This document shows, one piece after another, positions 8,580 to 16,858 of a DNA stretch of 39,656 nucleotides (position 1 is its first letter; every line of letters starts with the position of its first letter). Under the pieces are notes generated by a model. That model did no database searches and was not told where the DNA came from. It saw only the letters and a program-made list of their open reading frames with translations. The stretch spans positions 1-39,656 of the forward strand of contig NZ_QUWV01000085.1 in assembly GCF_003403295.1 (NCBI RefSeq), written 5' to 3'. Source of the stretch: Komagataeibacter melaceti (lineage in GTDB: Bacteria; Pseudomonadota; Alphaproteobacteria; Acetobacterales; Acetobacteraceae). Made by a program: the position numbers and the translations under genes.

Positions 8580-9602
8580 ATGCCAGAGTACACGCCCGTC
8601 GGGCTCGATAATGGGAACGCCCCCGTCCGGGCATTGACCCATTCCGGAAATTTCCATGCCGATGAGACGCTGGGCTATGTCATCCTGCACTACGCGCTTG
8701 CGCCCGAGGGCGACCTGCGCGGGCGTGTCCTTGGCACCCAGACCACCGACCGGCTTGATTTCGTACGCACGCGCTCACCCGAGCGCATCAGTGCCGCTGA
8801 CATCGTATTCGACGTGGGCGGCCGCTACGATCCCCCCGCCGGGCGCTACGACCACCACATGAAGGACAAGCCCCTGCGCGAGGACGGCACGCCCTACAGC
8901 GCGGCCGGGCTGCTGTGGAAGGATTACGGGATGGCCGCGCTGCGCAACATCCTGAAAACCCCCGTGGATGACGCCACGCTCGCCACGCTGTGGCAGGCCA
9001 TGGACAAATCCCTGATCCTGCCGATCGATCAGGACGACAATGGCGTGGTGAAGATGGGCAAGCTCTCCCTTGCCGATATCGTGTCGGCCTGCAGCCCGCC
9101 ATGGGACACCGCCGAACTGTATGGCAGGGATGAAGCCCGCGCGCGTGAGACGCTGGGCTTTGCCAATGCCGCACAGGCCGTTGCCGCGCATCTGGTCAAC
9201 ATGGTCGATCGTACGCGCGCGGGCCTCAAGGCGGTCAGCCGGGTGCTGGCGGCTTATGAGAAAGCGGAAGACAAGCGCATCCTGGTCATGGATACGGGCA
9301 TGCCCACCGAAAAGGTCATTTTTGAACATGACCTGCCTGTTGTGTATGTCGTCTCCCCCGCCGGGCCTGACCGCTGGAACGTAAAGGCCGTGCCCCCGGT
9401 GCGGGGCGATTTCGGGCAGCGTGTCTCCCTGCCCGAAGCATGGCGCGGGCTGGAGGGCGCGGCACTGGCTGCTGCGTCCGGTGTGCCGGATGCGGTTTTT
9501 GCCCACCCCGCGCGCTTCATCTGCGGTGCCGCAAGCCGGGAGGGCGCGCTGCGCATGGCGCAACTGGCGCTGGAGATTGATGCGGCATCAGAGACCGCAT
9601 AA
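8580..9602 (+). CDS. MYG1-family protein (UPF0160, DHH-like metal-dependent hydrolase)
   Basis: This 340-residue protein belongs to the MYG1/UPF0160 family, related to DHH phosphoesterases; eukaryotic MYG1 is described as a 3'-5' exoribonuclease. Visible signatures are THSGNFHADE near residue 20, FDVGGRYDP near 78, the YDHHMKD metal-site motif near 88, and SAAGLLWKDYG near 102. The C-terminal half carries WNVKAVPP and the closing FICGAASREGAL. A GTG at 8496 would add 28 residues without family character, so the ATG at 8580 was chosen. The ribosome site (CAGCAGG) is modest. A bacterial role is not settled; RNA or nucleotide hydrolysis is inferred from family. Confidence 0.88.
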   Translation: MPEYTPVGLDNGNAPVRALTHSGNFHADETLGYVILHYALAPEGDLRGRVLGTQTTDRLDFVRTRSPERISAADIVFDVGGRYDPPAGRYDHHMKDKPLREDGTPYSAAGLLWKDYGMAALRNILKTPVDDATLATLWQAMDKSLILPIDQDDNGVVKMGKLSLADIVSACSPPWDTAELYGRDEARARETLGFANAAQAVAAHLVNMVDRTRAGLKAVSRVLAAYEKAEDKRILVMDTGMPTEKVIFEHDLPVVYVVSPAGPDRWNVKAVPPVRGDFGQRVSLPEAWRGLEGAALAAASGVPDAVFAHPARFICGAASREGALRMAQLALEIDAASETA

Positions 9603-9625
9603 CCAGCCCCGGTCACACCGTTTTT

Positions 9626-10485
9626 TCAACCGGTCCTGCGTAGGGGCCGGAACGCCCGGGCGACCGCCATGGCACGGGCCTCGCGCAGCGTGTCCATGCT
9701 TTCCCCCTCCGCCTGCGTGATACCGGCGCAGGCGTTGCGCGCGATCTCCAGCAGGGTCGCCTTGGGATATACCTGCCCTGACCGACTGCCATGGGCGCAG
9801 TAGTCACAGGTGCAGACCTGCATCAGCAGGTCGTAAAGTGCGGGCGTGTCAAAGCCGCCGACCTGCTGCAACAGGTCGGCCACAGGCCCGGCCCGCACGG
9901 CCGAGACACGATGCACCCGCTCCACATCCGTACTGGCCATCAGAGCAAGGGTGCGACATTCCGGCGGCACGCCAAAACGTGTGCACAGCGCCTCGATCCG
10001 CGGGCGGGCGCGTTCGGCATGCCGGTAATGGTGTGGCAGGTGTTCAGGCGGGGAATCCACCTTGCCCACATTCATCACCAGCAGCGCGAAACGCACGCTC
10101 AGGGGGCCTGCCGCAATGCCGCCTCGTTCAGGGTTGCCAGCATATGCGCGCCAAGGTCGATTTCCCCCGGTTCGTCCGAAATCTGTGGCACGCCGAACAG
10201 GGCCGCCACATCTGGCAGGATTTCGCGCAGGCAGCCACATTCAAGCAGGGTGCGCAGCATGGTCGCCGGGGCGGGCGCCATCAGGCCACGGGCCAGTTCC
10301 GGCCAGATCAGCGATGCCGGGGTTGCGACCAGCGCGCCGGCCTCCATCTGCCCGAACATCCTGTCGAGGTCATCCTCCTCCGCTGTGCATTCCCCTTCGG
10401 CCAGCAGGGTAGCCAGACGCAGCACGCCCAGACCATGATGCGGCTGCACGAAATCTTCCATCCGGATTACGGGCCTGCGTGTCAT
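9626..10485 (-). pseudogene. Frameshifted CCA-enzyme-like protein: C-terminal part only, HD motif lost
   Basis: Two frames join into one about 286-residue protein if a single C is added to the five-C run at 10102-10106 (minus strand). Upstream of it, frame one ends ATLNEAALRQAP then stop; downstream, frame two continues LSVRFALLVMNVGKV. Together they follow the C-terminal region of E. coli-type tRNA nucleotidyltransferase: GLGVLRLATLLAE, LLECGCLREILPDVAALFGVP, GEIDLGAHML, FALL..GK, LPHHYRH, and a final KATLLEIAR. The nucleotidyltransferase head (about 130 residues) is absent. The HD pair expected in the CHDLGKG motif is replaced by MN. It may be a decayed gene, or an intact non-catalytic protein with a homopolymer sequence error. 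The start is taken at the ATG at 10485, where similarity begins. Confidence 0.7.
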
Positions 10486-10522
10486 GAAAGGACCCGTGCC
10501 CGCGTGACATGAACCTGTTGCA

Positions 10523-11056
10523 TCACGATATGCGGGCCTGAATGTCGGAGTGCGCATCCTGCATCACGCCTTCGGCCAGGGCCGCGATCACCGGCCAGCC
10601 GACCGCGCCGGAGGGATCGAGCATTTTCAGCGCCGCCAGCTTCCGCGCCGCGCTGTCTGGCCGGTTCTGCCGCAGGTTGATGAACGCCAGCGCCTTCAGC
10701 GTATATAAGGCAAAGCGGGCAGGCCCGTCAGGCAGCTCCGGTCCGGTCCACCACTGCCGCCAGTCCGTGCTCCATCCGGCCTGTCGCGCGGCCTCCCGCA
10801 GGCCGTCCTGCGCAACCATGTGCGCATCCTGCAGATTGCCCTGATAGGTATGGATTTTATAGAGGCAGAAATAGACCGCAAGCTGGTCGGGCGCAGCCCG
10901 CAGGGCCTGCCGGAACAGTGCATCGGCACGGGCGGGATCATCCCGGTAGGCAACAACCCCCTGCTGCAACAGCGCGTTGACCGGGGCAGGCAGAACGCCA
11001 AAATTGATTATGTCGGGTTCAGCAAACGTATCTGTCACGCGCGGTTCCTGTTGCAT
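10523..11056 (-). CDS. Tetratricopeptide-like protein of unknown function
   Basis: This is a 177-residue soluble helical protein. The segment from LLQQGVVAYRDDPARADALFRQALRAAPD to YFCLYKIHTYQGNLQDAHMVAQDGL has the length and spacing of two TPR-like helix pairs (small residues at helix contacts, A..LF..AL..AP). A Trp-rich loop (WSTDWRQWWTGPE) follows, then a further helix pair at ALAFINLRQNRPDSAARKLAAL that also looks TPR-like. No enzyme motif is visible. It ends 37 bases upstream of the CCA-enzyme-like gene on the same strand, so the two probably share a transcript. A scaffold role is inferred from the fold only. Confidence 0.75.
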   Translation of the reverse strand: MQQEPRVTDTFAEPDIINFGVLPAPVNALLQQGVVAYRDDPARADALFRQALRAAPDQLAVYFCLYKIHTYQGNLQDAHMVAQDGLREAARQAGWSTDWRQWWTGPELPDGPARFALYTLKALAFINLRQNRPDSAARKLAALKMLDPSGAVGWPVIAALAEGVMQDAHSDIQARIS

Positions 11057-11138
11057 CGCCTCATGCAGCCCTGACTGTTGTCAGGAAACAGGCCGCAAGA
11101 TCCATGCCACGGGGCGGGCGATCAGGAGTGCCGATAAT

Positions 11139-11196
11139 AAAAAATGCCTGACTGTCAGCCGCCCCCACCGGGGGCCGGACAAACAGCCAGGCATTT
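11139..11196 (-). terminator. Intrinsic terminator after the first TonB receptor gene
   Basis: An outer stem AAATGCCTG (11142-11150) pairs with CAGGCATTT (11188-11196). An inner GC stem GCCCCC/GGGGGC (11161-11166, 11170-11175) closes a 3-base loop. On the minus strand the stem is followed directly by a T-run (11139-11144), as expected 30 bases after the receptor stop. A plus-strand T-run (TTGGTTTTTT) is also present, so it may work in both directions. Confidence 0.85.
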
Positions 11197-11222
11197 GGTT
11201 TTTTCCGTCCTGAACGGAGGTA

Positions 11223-13682
11223 TCAGAAGTCGATCGACGTCTTGACGTAATACATGCCGCCACTGAAGCCGTAGGGGGAATAGGACGGATACTTCGACAG
11301 ACCCTGCTGCGAGTTGGCAATGCTGCGCGACACGCGGGTCGGGTACTTGTTGCCTATGTTGTTGGCGCCCACGCCAACGGTCCAGCGGGGGAATACCTTG
11401 TAGTCCACCTCCAGATTGGTGATGAAGGCCGGGTTCTGCTGGAACGGCACGCTGCCCGGTCCCGTCGGTGCGGCCATATAGACAATGGAGCCGTAACGCA
11501 TTTCCTGCGCGAAGACCGACCACTTGCCATACTGCCAGTTGACGCTGATCTGCTCGCGGTTCTTGGGGGCGGAATGGAGCACCATTTCCTTGGTGTATTC
11601 ATTCACCAGGTTGTTGCGGGCGGAACGGATCTCGTTATCCGAGAAGTTGATGCCCATGGCGAAGCGGAACTTGCCAAACCGGTGGGTGCGCAGGGTGTAA
11701 TCCGCGTTCAGGTCACCGCCAAAGGTCTGGGTGTTATACAGGTTGGCATAGTACGAAAGGGATGTCGCACTTTCCAGATTGGCCGCCTTCAGCAGCGACA
11801 TCAGCGTCGCGTCGTTCTGGTCCACCGTATAGGACTGGGTGCTGCCCAGACGGTCATTGATGGCGATGTAGTACAGGTTGCCGGTTATGTGGAAATCATC
11901 CACCGGCGTCGCATCAAGGCCGATCGTGTAGCTGCGGGAGTATTCGCCCTTCATGCTGCCCGAACCCAGGTATTTCGCGATCGCGCTGTTGGCGGGCACC
12001 TGGTCAACCGTATAGCCGGGATAGGGCGCTGAGTAGAAATAGGACATTTCACCCAGCGTCGGCGGCCGGTAGCCGGAATTGATGTTGGCCCGGATCGCCC
12101 AGCGCTTGTTGAAGTTGTAGCGCGTGCCGATGGAGCCGGTCTCGACCGTGCCAAGGTTGTTGTAGCTGGCCGCGCGCCCGCCCAGGGTCCATTCCCATTT
12201 CTCGGTAACAAAGAAACCGAGATTGACGAAACCTTCAAAAACATCACGGTTCTGGTTGGTGACGGCCATCGGCACGTTACCGGGGTGATCGGTCGCCCCC
12301 ACGCCGGACCATGATGAGGTCTCGCCCTGGGTCATCTGGAATGTATCGTGGCGGTATTCGGCACCGAATTTCAGGTTGATGTCCTTGGGCAGGAACCCGG
12401 TCCTGAACGAGCGCGACCCGCGCAGGCCGCTGGTCAGTTCGGACGAGATTGAAGAGCCGTCATAGAACGATGTCTGGGTGCTGCCGGGGATGGAGACGTT
12501 TTCGGAATCCTTGGTGCCATATGTCTGCGCATCGCGGCCGTAGGTGACATACGCATCCCACGCGAAACCGAACTTGCGCGTCCTGATCCCGTTATCCGTT
12601 TCAAAATCGTACTGGTCCATGGTGATGTAGGGCTGGTCACCATTGGGATAAAGTGACGTGTTGATCCACGTATCCCCAGTCGTCGCGGCGCGATAGGTTT
12701 CGGGCACGTTGGCGCGGCGGTGCGAGAAGGTGGACGTGCTGTAGAAACTGAACCCGCTGCCCATGGGCACGGACATGTTTTCGCTCAGTGTTTCCAGCGT
12801 GGTCTTGGGTATGCCCAGCCCGCGCTGCACATTGCGGTTTGCCGTCTCGTTACGCCCATCATCGAACAGGGTGCCGTAGAAATCCCCGCCGCGCGTTGTC
12901 GGCAACTGATGGCTGATCTGGGCCGCAAGGTCCAGGTAGCCGCCCTTGTTCCCCAGCGCCATGGCGTAGTTGGCCGAACCGTCAAGCGCCTGGCCATCAC
13001 CCGCGTAGTAACCGCTGTTCTTGAAGTTGATGCTGCCGCCATGCGTGTCACGCTTGAGCACGATATTGACGGCACCCGCAATGGCGTCCTGACCGTAAAG
13101 GGCGGAAGCGCCTTCGGTTATGACTTCGATATGGTCGATGGCCGAGATGGGAATGAGCGAAATGTCGCTCGGCTCACTGCCCCAGTTCGTGCCCGCGTTG
13201 GAATTGAAGTTGGCGCCGATATGGCGGCGATGGCCGTTGACCAGGATCAGCGTGTCATCGGGCGACTGGCCGCGCAGCTGCATGGTCTGGACAAAGGAGC
13301 TTGCGCCACCACCGGGCAGGGCGGCAGTGGTGATGGCCGGGTTGGCCTGCGCCAGCGCGGAAAGCACGTTGGTCTGGCCGGTTTTCAGCAGTTCCGCACC
13401 CGTCACGACCGTAACCTGCGTCGTGCTGTGCCGCGCGGTGCCCGGTGAGAAAACGGAATTGGTCGAATGCCCGCCCACATGAATGACTTCCGCCCCAGTC
13501 GCACGCACGCCCGCGGTCGCGGTGTGGGTGGCGGGGTGGACGACCTTCTTCTTTGTCACGGTCCTGTACTGTTTTTCAGGTACATCCGCAGATGATGTAG
13601 CGGCTTCACCAACAGCAGGCAGGACCGTGCCCAAGGCAACCCCAGCCACCAGATACAGCTTCCGTTTTGACAGGCCTACCAT
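11223..13682 (-). CDS. TonB-dependent outer-membrane receptor
   Basis: This 819-residue TonB-dependent receptor performs energised uptake of a siderophore or other ligand. A signal peptide (basic SKRKLYLV, then a hydrophobic core, cleaved near AVGEA) is followed by a linker. The plug domain shows VTVVTGAELLKTGQTNVLSAL, then MQLRGQSPDDTLILVNGHRRH, IDHIEVITEGASALYGQDAI and AGAVNIVLKRDT. The 22-strand barrel ends in YYVKTSIDF with the usual terminal Phe. An ATG at 13709 is possible, but the ATG at 13682 has a strong AGGGGG site 5 bases upstream (complement at 13686-13692) and starts right before the signal peptide. It is divergent from a Nac-like LysR gene, which may control it. The ligand is unknown. 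Confidence 0.9.
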   Translation of the reverse strand: MVGLSKRKLYLVAGVALGTVLPAVGEAATSSADVPEKQYRTVTKKKVVHPATHTATAGVRATGAEVIHVGGHSTNSVFSPGTARHSTTQVTVVTGAELLKTGQTNVLSALAQANPAITTAALPGGGASSFVQTMQLRGQSPDDTLILVNGHRRHIGANFNSNAGTNWGSEPSDISLIPISAIDHIEVITEGASALYGQDAIAGAVNIVLKRDTHGGSINFKNSGYYAGDGQALDGSANYAMALGNKGGYLDLAAQISHQLPTTRGGDFYGTLFDDGRNETANRNVQRGLGIPKTTLETLSENMSVPMGSGFSFYSTSTFSHRRANVPETYRAATTGDTWINTSLYPNGDQPYITMDQYDFETDNGIRTRKFGFAWDAYVTYGRDAQTYGTKDSENVSIPGSTQTSFYDGSSISSELTSGLRGSRSFRTGFLPKDINLKFGAEYRHDTFQMTQGETSSWSGVGATDHPGNVPMAVTNQNRDVFEGFVNLGFFVTEKWEWTLGGRAASYNNLGTVETGSIGTRYNFNKRWAIRANINSGYRPPTLGEMSYFYSAPYPGYTVDQVPANSAIAKYLGSGSMKGEYSRSYTIGLDATPVDDFHITGNLYYIAINDRLGSTQSYTVDQNDATLMSLLKAANLESATSLSYYANLYNTQTFGGDLNADYTLRTHRFGKFRFAMGINFSDNEIRSARNNLVNEYTKEMVLHSAPKNREQISVNWQYGKWSVFAQEMRYGSIVYMAAPTGPGSVPFQQNPAFITNLEVDYKVFPRWTVGVGANNIGNKYPTRVSRSIANSQQGLSKYPSYSPYGFSGGMYYVKTSIDF

Positions 13683-14038
13683 CGCATCCCCCTGAATACC
13701 GCCGGACATTCCGCAACGAACATGTGTCTGCGTATGATGCGTATCCGTTATGATTTGGCGTCATATGAATTATCAATATGTTGGGGCTGGATACGTTTCT
13801 TGATTATCTGGTTATGACTATATAACTGAAAAATCTTTGTATTTTTATTTTTAGGGCAATTTTAATCCCGTTTTTTACAAGTATCCGTCGTCAGGCGGCC
13901 ACATCGGCGCGTCACACGCGGGCTTATGTTGATTTTCCGAAACATGACGCTGAAATGTTCAATTTGTTGACGCTTTACGGAAATTCTCCTATTATCAATG
14001 CAATAAAGTCCATCGCGCATAACTAGAAGGAGTGTCCG
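13683..14038. promoter_or_regulatory. Divergent control region, TonB receptor / LysR
   Basis: This AT-rich gap of 356 bases separates two divergent genes. It contains the LysR promoter described separately, a 17-bp dyad TATGA-N7-TCATA (13749-13765) near the receptor start, and an AACAT/ATGTT pair upstream of the LysR promoter (in 13940-13960). A T-rich run (about 13828-13860) lies in the middle. These dyads are candidate binding sites for the LysR product, but none is proven. Confidence 0.5.
13967..13995 (+). promoter_or_regulatory. Sigma70-type promoter of the Nac-like LysR gene
   Basis: The -35 box TTGACG (13967-13972), a 17-base spacer and the -10 box TATTAT (13990-13995) form a near-consensus promoter. 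The following start codon is at 14039, with AAGGAG at 14027-14032. Confidence 0.7.
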
Positions 14039-14977
14039 TTGGATATACGGCGGTTGCAGGCATTTGTTAAAATAATTGACCTGGGCAGCATTTCCCGCGC
14101 TGCCGACCTGCTCAATATTGCCCAGCCCGCATTGAGCCAGCAACTGGCCACGCTGGAAAGTGTCTTCAAACAGAAACTGGTTATCAGAAGCAAAAGCGGG
14201 GTCACACCCACGACTGCCGGGGCCGAACTGTACCGCCACGCCCAGACACTAACCAAACAGTTCGATCGCGCCATGGTCGAGATCAGCCGTGGCGTGGGAC
14301 CACTGGTGGGCAAGGTATCGGTCGGGCTGTCACCCTACAGCGCCGGATCGACGCTGTCGGTCGAACTGCTGCGCCGCGTGCGTGAACGGCTGCCGGACAT
14401 AACCCTGCACCTGACCGAAAGTTTCGATGACATATACAGTGAACTGATCATGACGGGCCGGCTGGACATGGCCGTCATCCACGGGGCGGGACCGATCAAG
14501 GGCGTGATCTTCACCCCGCTGATGAAGGAGGAATTCTTCCTTCTCGCCCCCCAGTCACTGGAAATCCCGCAGGATGAGACGGGTGCGGTGCAACTGGCGG
14601 ACATTACGGATATTCCGCTGCTGCTGCCGCCCACGCACAACTTTGTCCGCAAGAGCGTTGACATGGCCTTCATGCGCAAGCAGCTCGAACCCCATATCGT
14701 TGCGGAAATAGAGGCGCTGAACACCCTGCAGGGCGCCATAGTCGAGGGGATTGGCAGCACCATCCTGCCATGGTCCGTCGCCAGTCGGATTGTCGTGCCC
14801 GACAGGTCGCGCATCTATCCGCTGCGCAACCCGGTCATACAGGAAGATGTATCGCTATGCGTGCCTGAAATCATCCCCGAGACGGAAGCCTCGGTCGCGG
14901 TGCGTGAACTGCTGATTGATCTGGCCCGGACAATGGCCGCCTCACGCAACTGGCCGGGCACGCAGGCCTCGACGTAA
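14039..14977 (+). CDS. LysR-family regulator resembling Nac (nitrogen assimilation control)
   Basis: This 312-residue LysR regulator has an N-terminal winged helix (MDIRRLQAFVKIIDLGSIS, AADLLNIAQPALSQQLATLE) with the RSKSGVTPT wing, followed by a two-lobe effector domain. The DNA-binding region and the segment VGKVSVGLSPYSAGSTLS resemble enterobacterial Nac, which adjusts nitrogen metabolism. This is recognised by eye and is not an orthology claim. The start is a TTG, supported by an AAGGAG site 6 bases upstream and by the N-terminal consensus. It is divergent from the TonB receptor and convergent on aspA, with only 4 bases between stops. Control of the receptor and aspartate genes is inferred. 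Confidence 0.88.
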   Translation: MDIRRLQAFVKIIDLGSISRAADLLNIAQPALSQQLATLESVFKQKLVIRSKSGVTPTTAGAELYRHAQTLTKQFDRAMVEISRGVGPLVGKVSVGLSPYSAGSTLSVELLRRVRERLPDITLHLTESFDDIYSELIMTGRLDMAVIHGAGPIKGVIFTPLMKEEFFLLAPQSLEIPQDETGAVQLADITDIPLLLPPTHNFVRKSVDMAFMRKQLEPHIVAEIEALNTLQGAIVEGIGSTILPWSVASRIVVPDRSRIYPLRNPVIQEDVSLCVPEIIPETEASVAVRELLIDLARTMAASRNWPGTQAST

Positions 14978-14981
14978 TACC

Positions 14982-16478
14982 CTACGCCACCTGCACGCCG
15001 ATATTGGGCCGGGTCAGGGCCTCGGGGCGCAAGATCTGCGCGAGCCGTTCCGGGGACAGGTGATTTTCCTCCACCACAAGCTCCGTGACCGTCCGGTTCT
15101 CGGCCAGGGCACGCCGGGCGATGGTGGAGCAGGTTTCATACCCCAGCACCGGTACCAGTGCGGTAATGATGCCGATATTGATGCCCGACAGGTATGCGCA
15201 CCGCTCGGGGTCGGCAACAATTCCGGCCACGCAGCGTGTGGACAGGGTATCGACAGCCGTGCGCAGTATTTTCAGCGATGAAAACAGGCAATAGCCAATC
15301 ATCGGCTCAAAGGGGTTAAGCTGCAACTGCCCGCCATCGGCACACATGCCAATGGTCGTGTCATGCCCCGCCACCAGATAGGCAACCTGGTTGACGGCTT
15401 CCGGTATGACCGGATTGACCTTGCCCGGCATGATGGAGGACCCCGCCTGCACGGCGGGCAGCACGATCTCGCCCAGCCCGGCCCGTGGCCCGCTGGAGAG
15501 CAGGCGCAGGTCGCTTGAAATCTTGGAAAGTTTCAGGGCCAGCCTTTTCAGCACGCCAGAAAACAGGACGAATGCCCCGACATCCGATGTCGCCTCGATC
15601 AGATCGGGCGCATGCGCCATGGGCCGCCCTGTCAGCGCGCGCAGTTCCGCCATCACGGCCTGTGCGTAACGCGGGTCGGTATTCAGCCCCGTCCCGATGG
15701 CGGTGCCGCCCAGATTGACCTGTTCAAAGGCACTGACATGCGCCTTCAGGCTCCTGATCTCGGTTTCCACCGCAATGCGGAAGGCATTGAATTCCTGCCC
15801 CAGCGTCATGGGAACGGCGTCGCGCAACTGGGTCCGTCCCACCTTCAAAATCGCGCCAAAGGCCTGCGCCTTTTCACCAAAGGCACGGGCCAGCCCCTCC
15901 AGCGCCGCGACCAGCGGGCCAGTCGCCAGCATGACCCCGAGGCGCAGCGCGGTCGGATAGACATCATTGGTGGACTGGGCCATGTTGACATGGTCGTTGG
16001 GGTGAACGAGCGCATAGGTTCCGGGCTTTTCGCCCATCATCACCAGCGCCGCGTTGGCTATGACCTCGTTGGCGTTCATGTTGGTGGATGTGCCAGCGCC
16101 GCCCTGCATGGCATCCACCACGAAATGGGCGTGATAGGCGGGGTTCCCCAGTATCTCGCTGCACGCGGCATCAATGGCCCCGGCCCGCCGCGCATCCAGA
16201 TACCCCAGCGCGTGATTGGCCCGCGCCGCCGCCTGCTTAACGCTGACCAGCGCCTGCACGAACTCCCCATATGTTCCGATCGGTATGCCGCTTATGGGAA
16301 AATTCTGTAGCGCACGCCATGTATGTATGCCCCACAGGGCATCTGCGGGAATGTCCGCCTCCCCCAGCAGGTCACGTTCCCTGCGGCTGGCCTGCCCGTC
16401 CTGCACGGGGTGCGGCGGCACCCCGGATGCGGGAAAGGGATCGGTGGCGTCTGCCGCATGGGAAGGGATGTTGAACAT
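14982..16478 (-). CDS. aspA: Aspartate ammonia-lyase
   Basis: This 498-residue member of the aspartase/fumarase superfamily reversibly converts L-aspartate to fumarate and ammonia. The signature GSSIMPGKVNP (with flexible-loop catalytic serine) is followed by EAVNQVAYLVAGHDTTI and QLQLNPFEPMIGY, close to E. coli AspA and unlike fumarase C. Other conserved blocks are QGGAGTSTNMNANEV, NDHVNMAQSTNDVYPTA, GRTQLRDAVPMTLGQEF and LRLLSSGPRAGL. The chain begins with an unusual hydrophilic extension of about 35 residues before RRERDLLGEADIPADALWG, where family members usually start. No strong ribosome site precedes the ATG. It is convergent with the LysR gene and divergent from an aspartate aminotransferase, giving an aspartate-fumarate-glutamate theme. 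Confidence 0.9.
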   Translation of the reverse strand: MFNIPSHAADATDPFPASGVPPHPVQDGQASRRERDLLGEADIPADALWGIHTWRALQNFPISGIPIGTYGEFVQALVSVKQAAARANHALGYLDARRAGAIDAACSEILGNPAYHAHFVVDAMQGGAGTSTNMNANEVIANAALVMMGEKPGTYALVHPNDHVNMAQSTNDVYPTALRLGVMLATGPLVAALEGLARAFGEKAQAFGAILKVGRTQLRDAVPMTLGQEFNAFRIAVETEIRSLKAHVSAFEQVNLGGTAIGTGLNTDPRYAQAVMAELRALTGRPMAHAPDLIEATSDVGAFVLFSGVLKRLALKLSKISSDLRLLSSGPRAGLGEIVLPAVQAGSSIMPGKVNPVIPEAVNQVAYLVAGHDTTIGMCADGGQLQLNPFEPMIGYCLFSSLKILRTAVDTLSTRCVAGIVADPERCAYLSGINIGIITALVPVLGYETCSTIARRALAENRTVTELVVEENHLSPERLAQILRPEALTRPNIGVQVA

Positions 16479-16858
16479 TAGGGCCTATCCGGGCTGGAGG
16501 GTCTTATCGGGTATTGAAGACCGCCGCCCATGGTCAGGCGACTGTGTTCACGCAATCTGAAAAAATGAATTCACGTTATCTGTAGTTCACGAATACAAAA
16601 ATATGGTCATCATATATTTTTATATTCACGACTGGAGCCAGAAATACTCAAGGGTTAACCCTGAATAATTCATGGGCGGCCATTCATGCCACGGGCGTTC
16701 TTTTGCGCCATCCCGATCCTATGGGCCTGCACCCACCTCTGCCCCATAGGATTGTTGTATGGGGTCAGACAATTTTCGGCGGTATCTAATACGTGCTGAA
16801 ACGATTTACCGTGTACCCAATACGCATGCGCGACATATCGAGATTGGAGAGACCGCCG
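16479..16858. promoter_or_regulatory. Divergent control region, aspA / aspartate aminotransferase
   Basis: These 380 bases between divergent genes contain three dyads. AAAAATAT/ATATTTTT lies at 16597-16604 and 16614-16621, and contains an ATA-N9-TAT arrangement at 16601-16615. A 12-bp palindrome AGGGTTAACCCT lies at 16651-16662. A 10-bp perfect inverted repeat ATCCTATGGG/CCCATAGGAT lies at 16716-16725 and 16743-16752. No coding sequence was seen. Both promoters must lie here; exact boxes are not clear. Confidence 0.5.
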
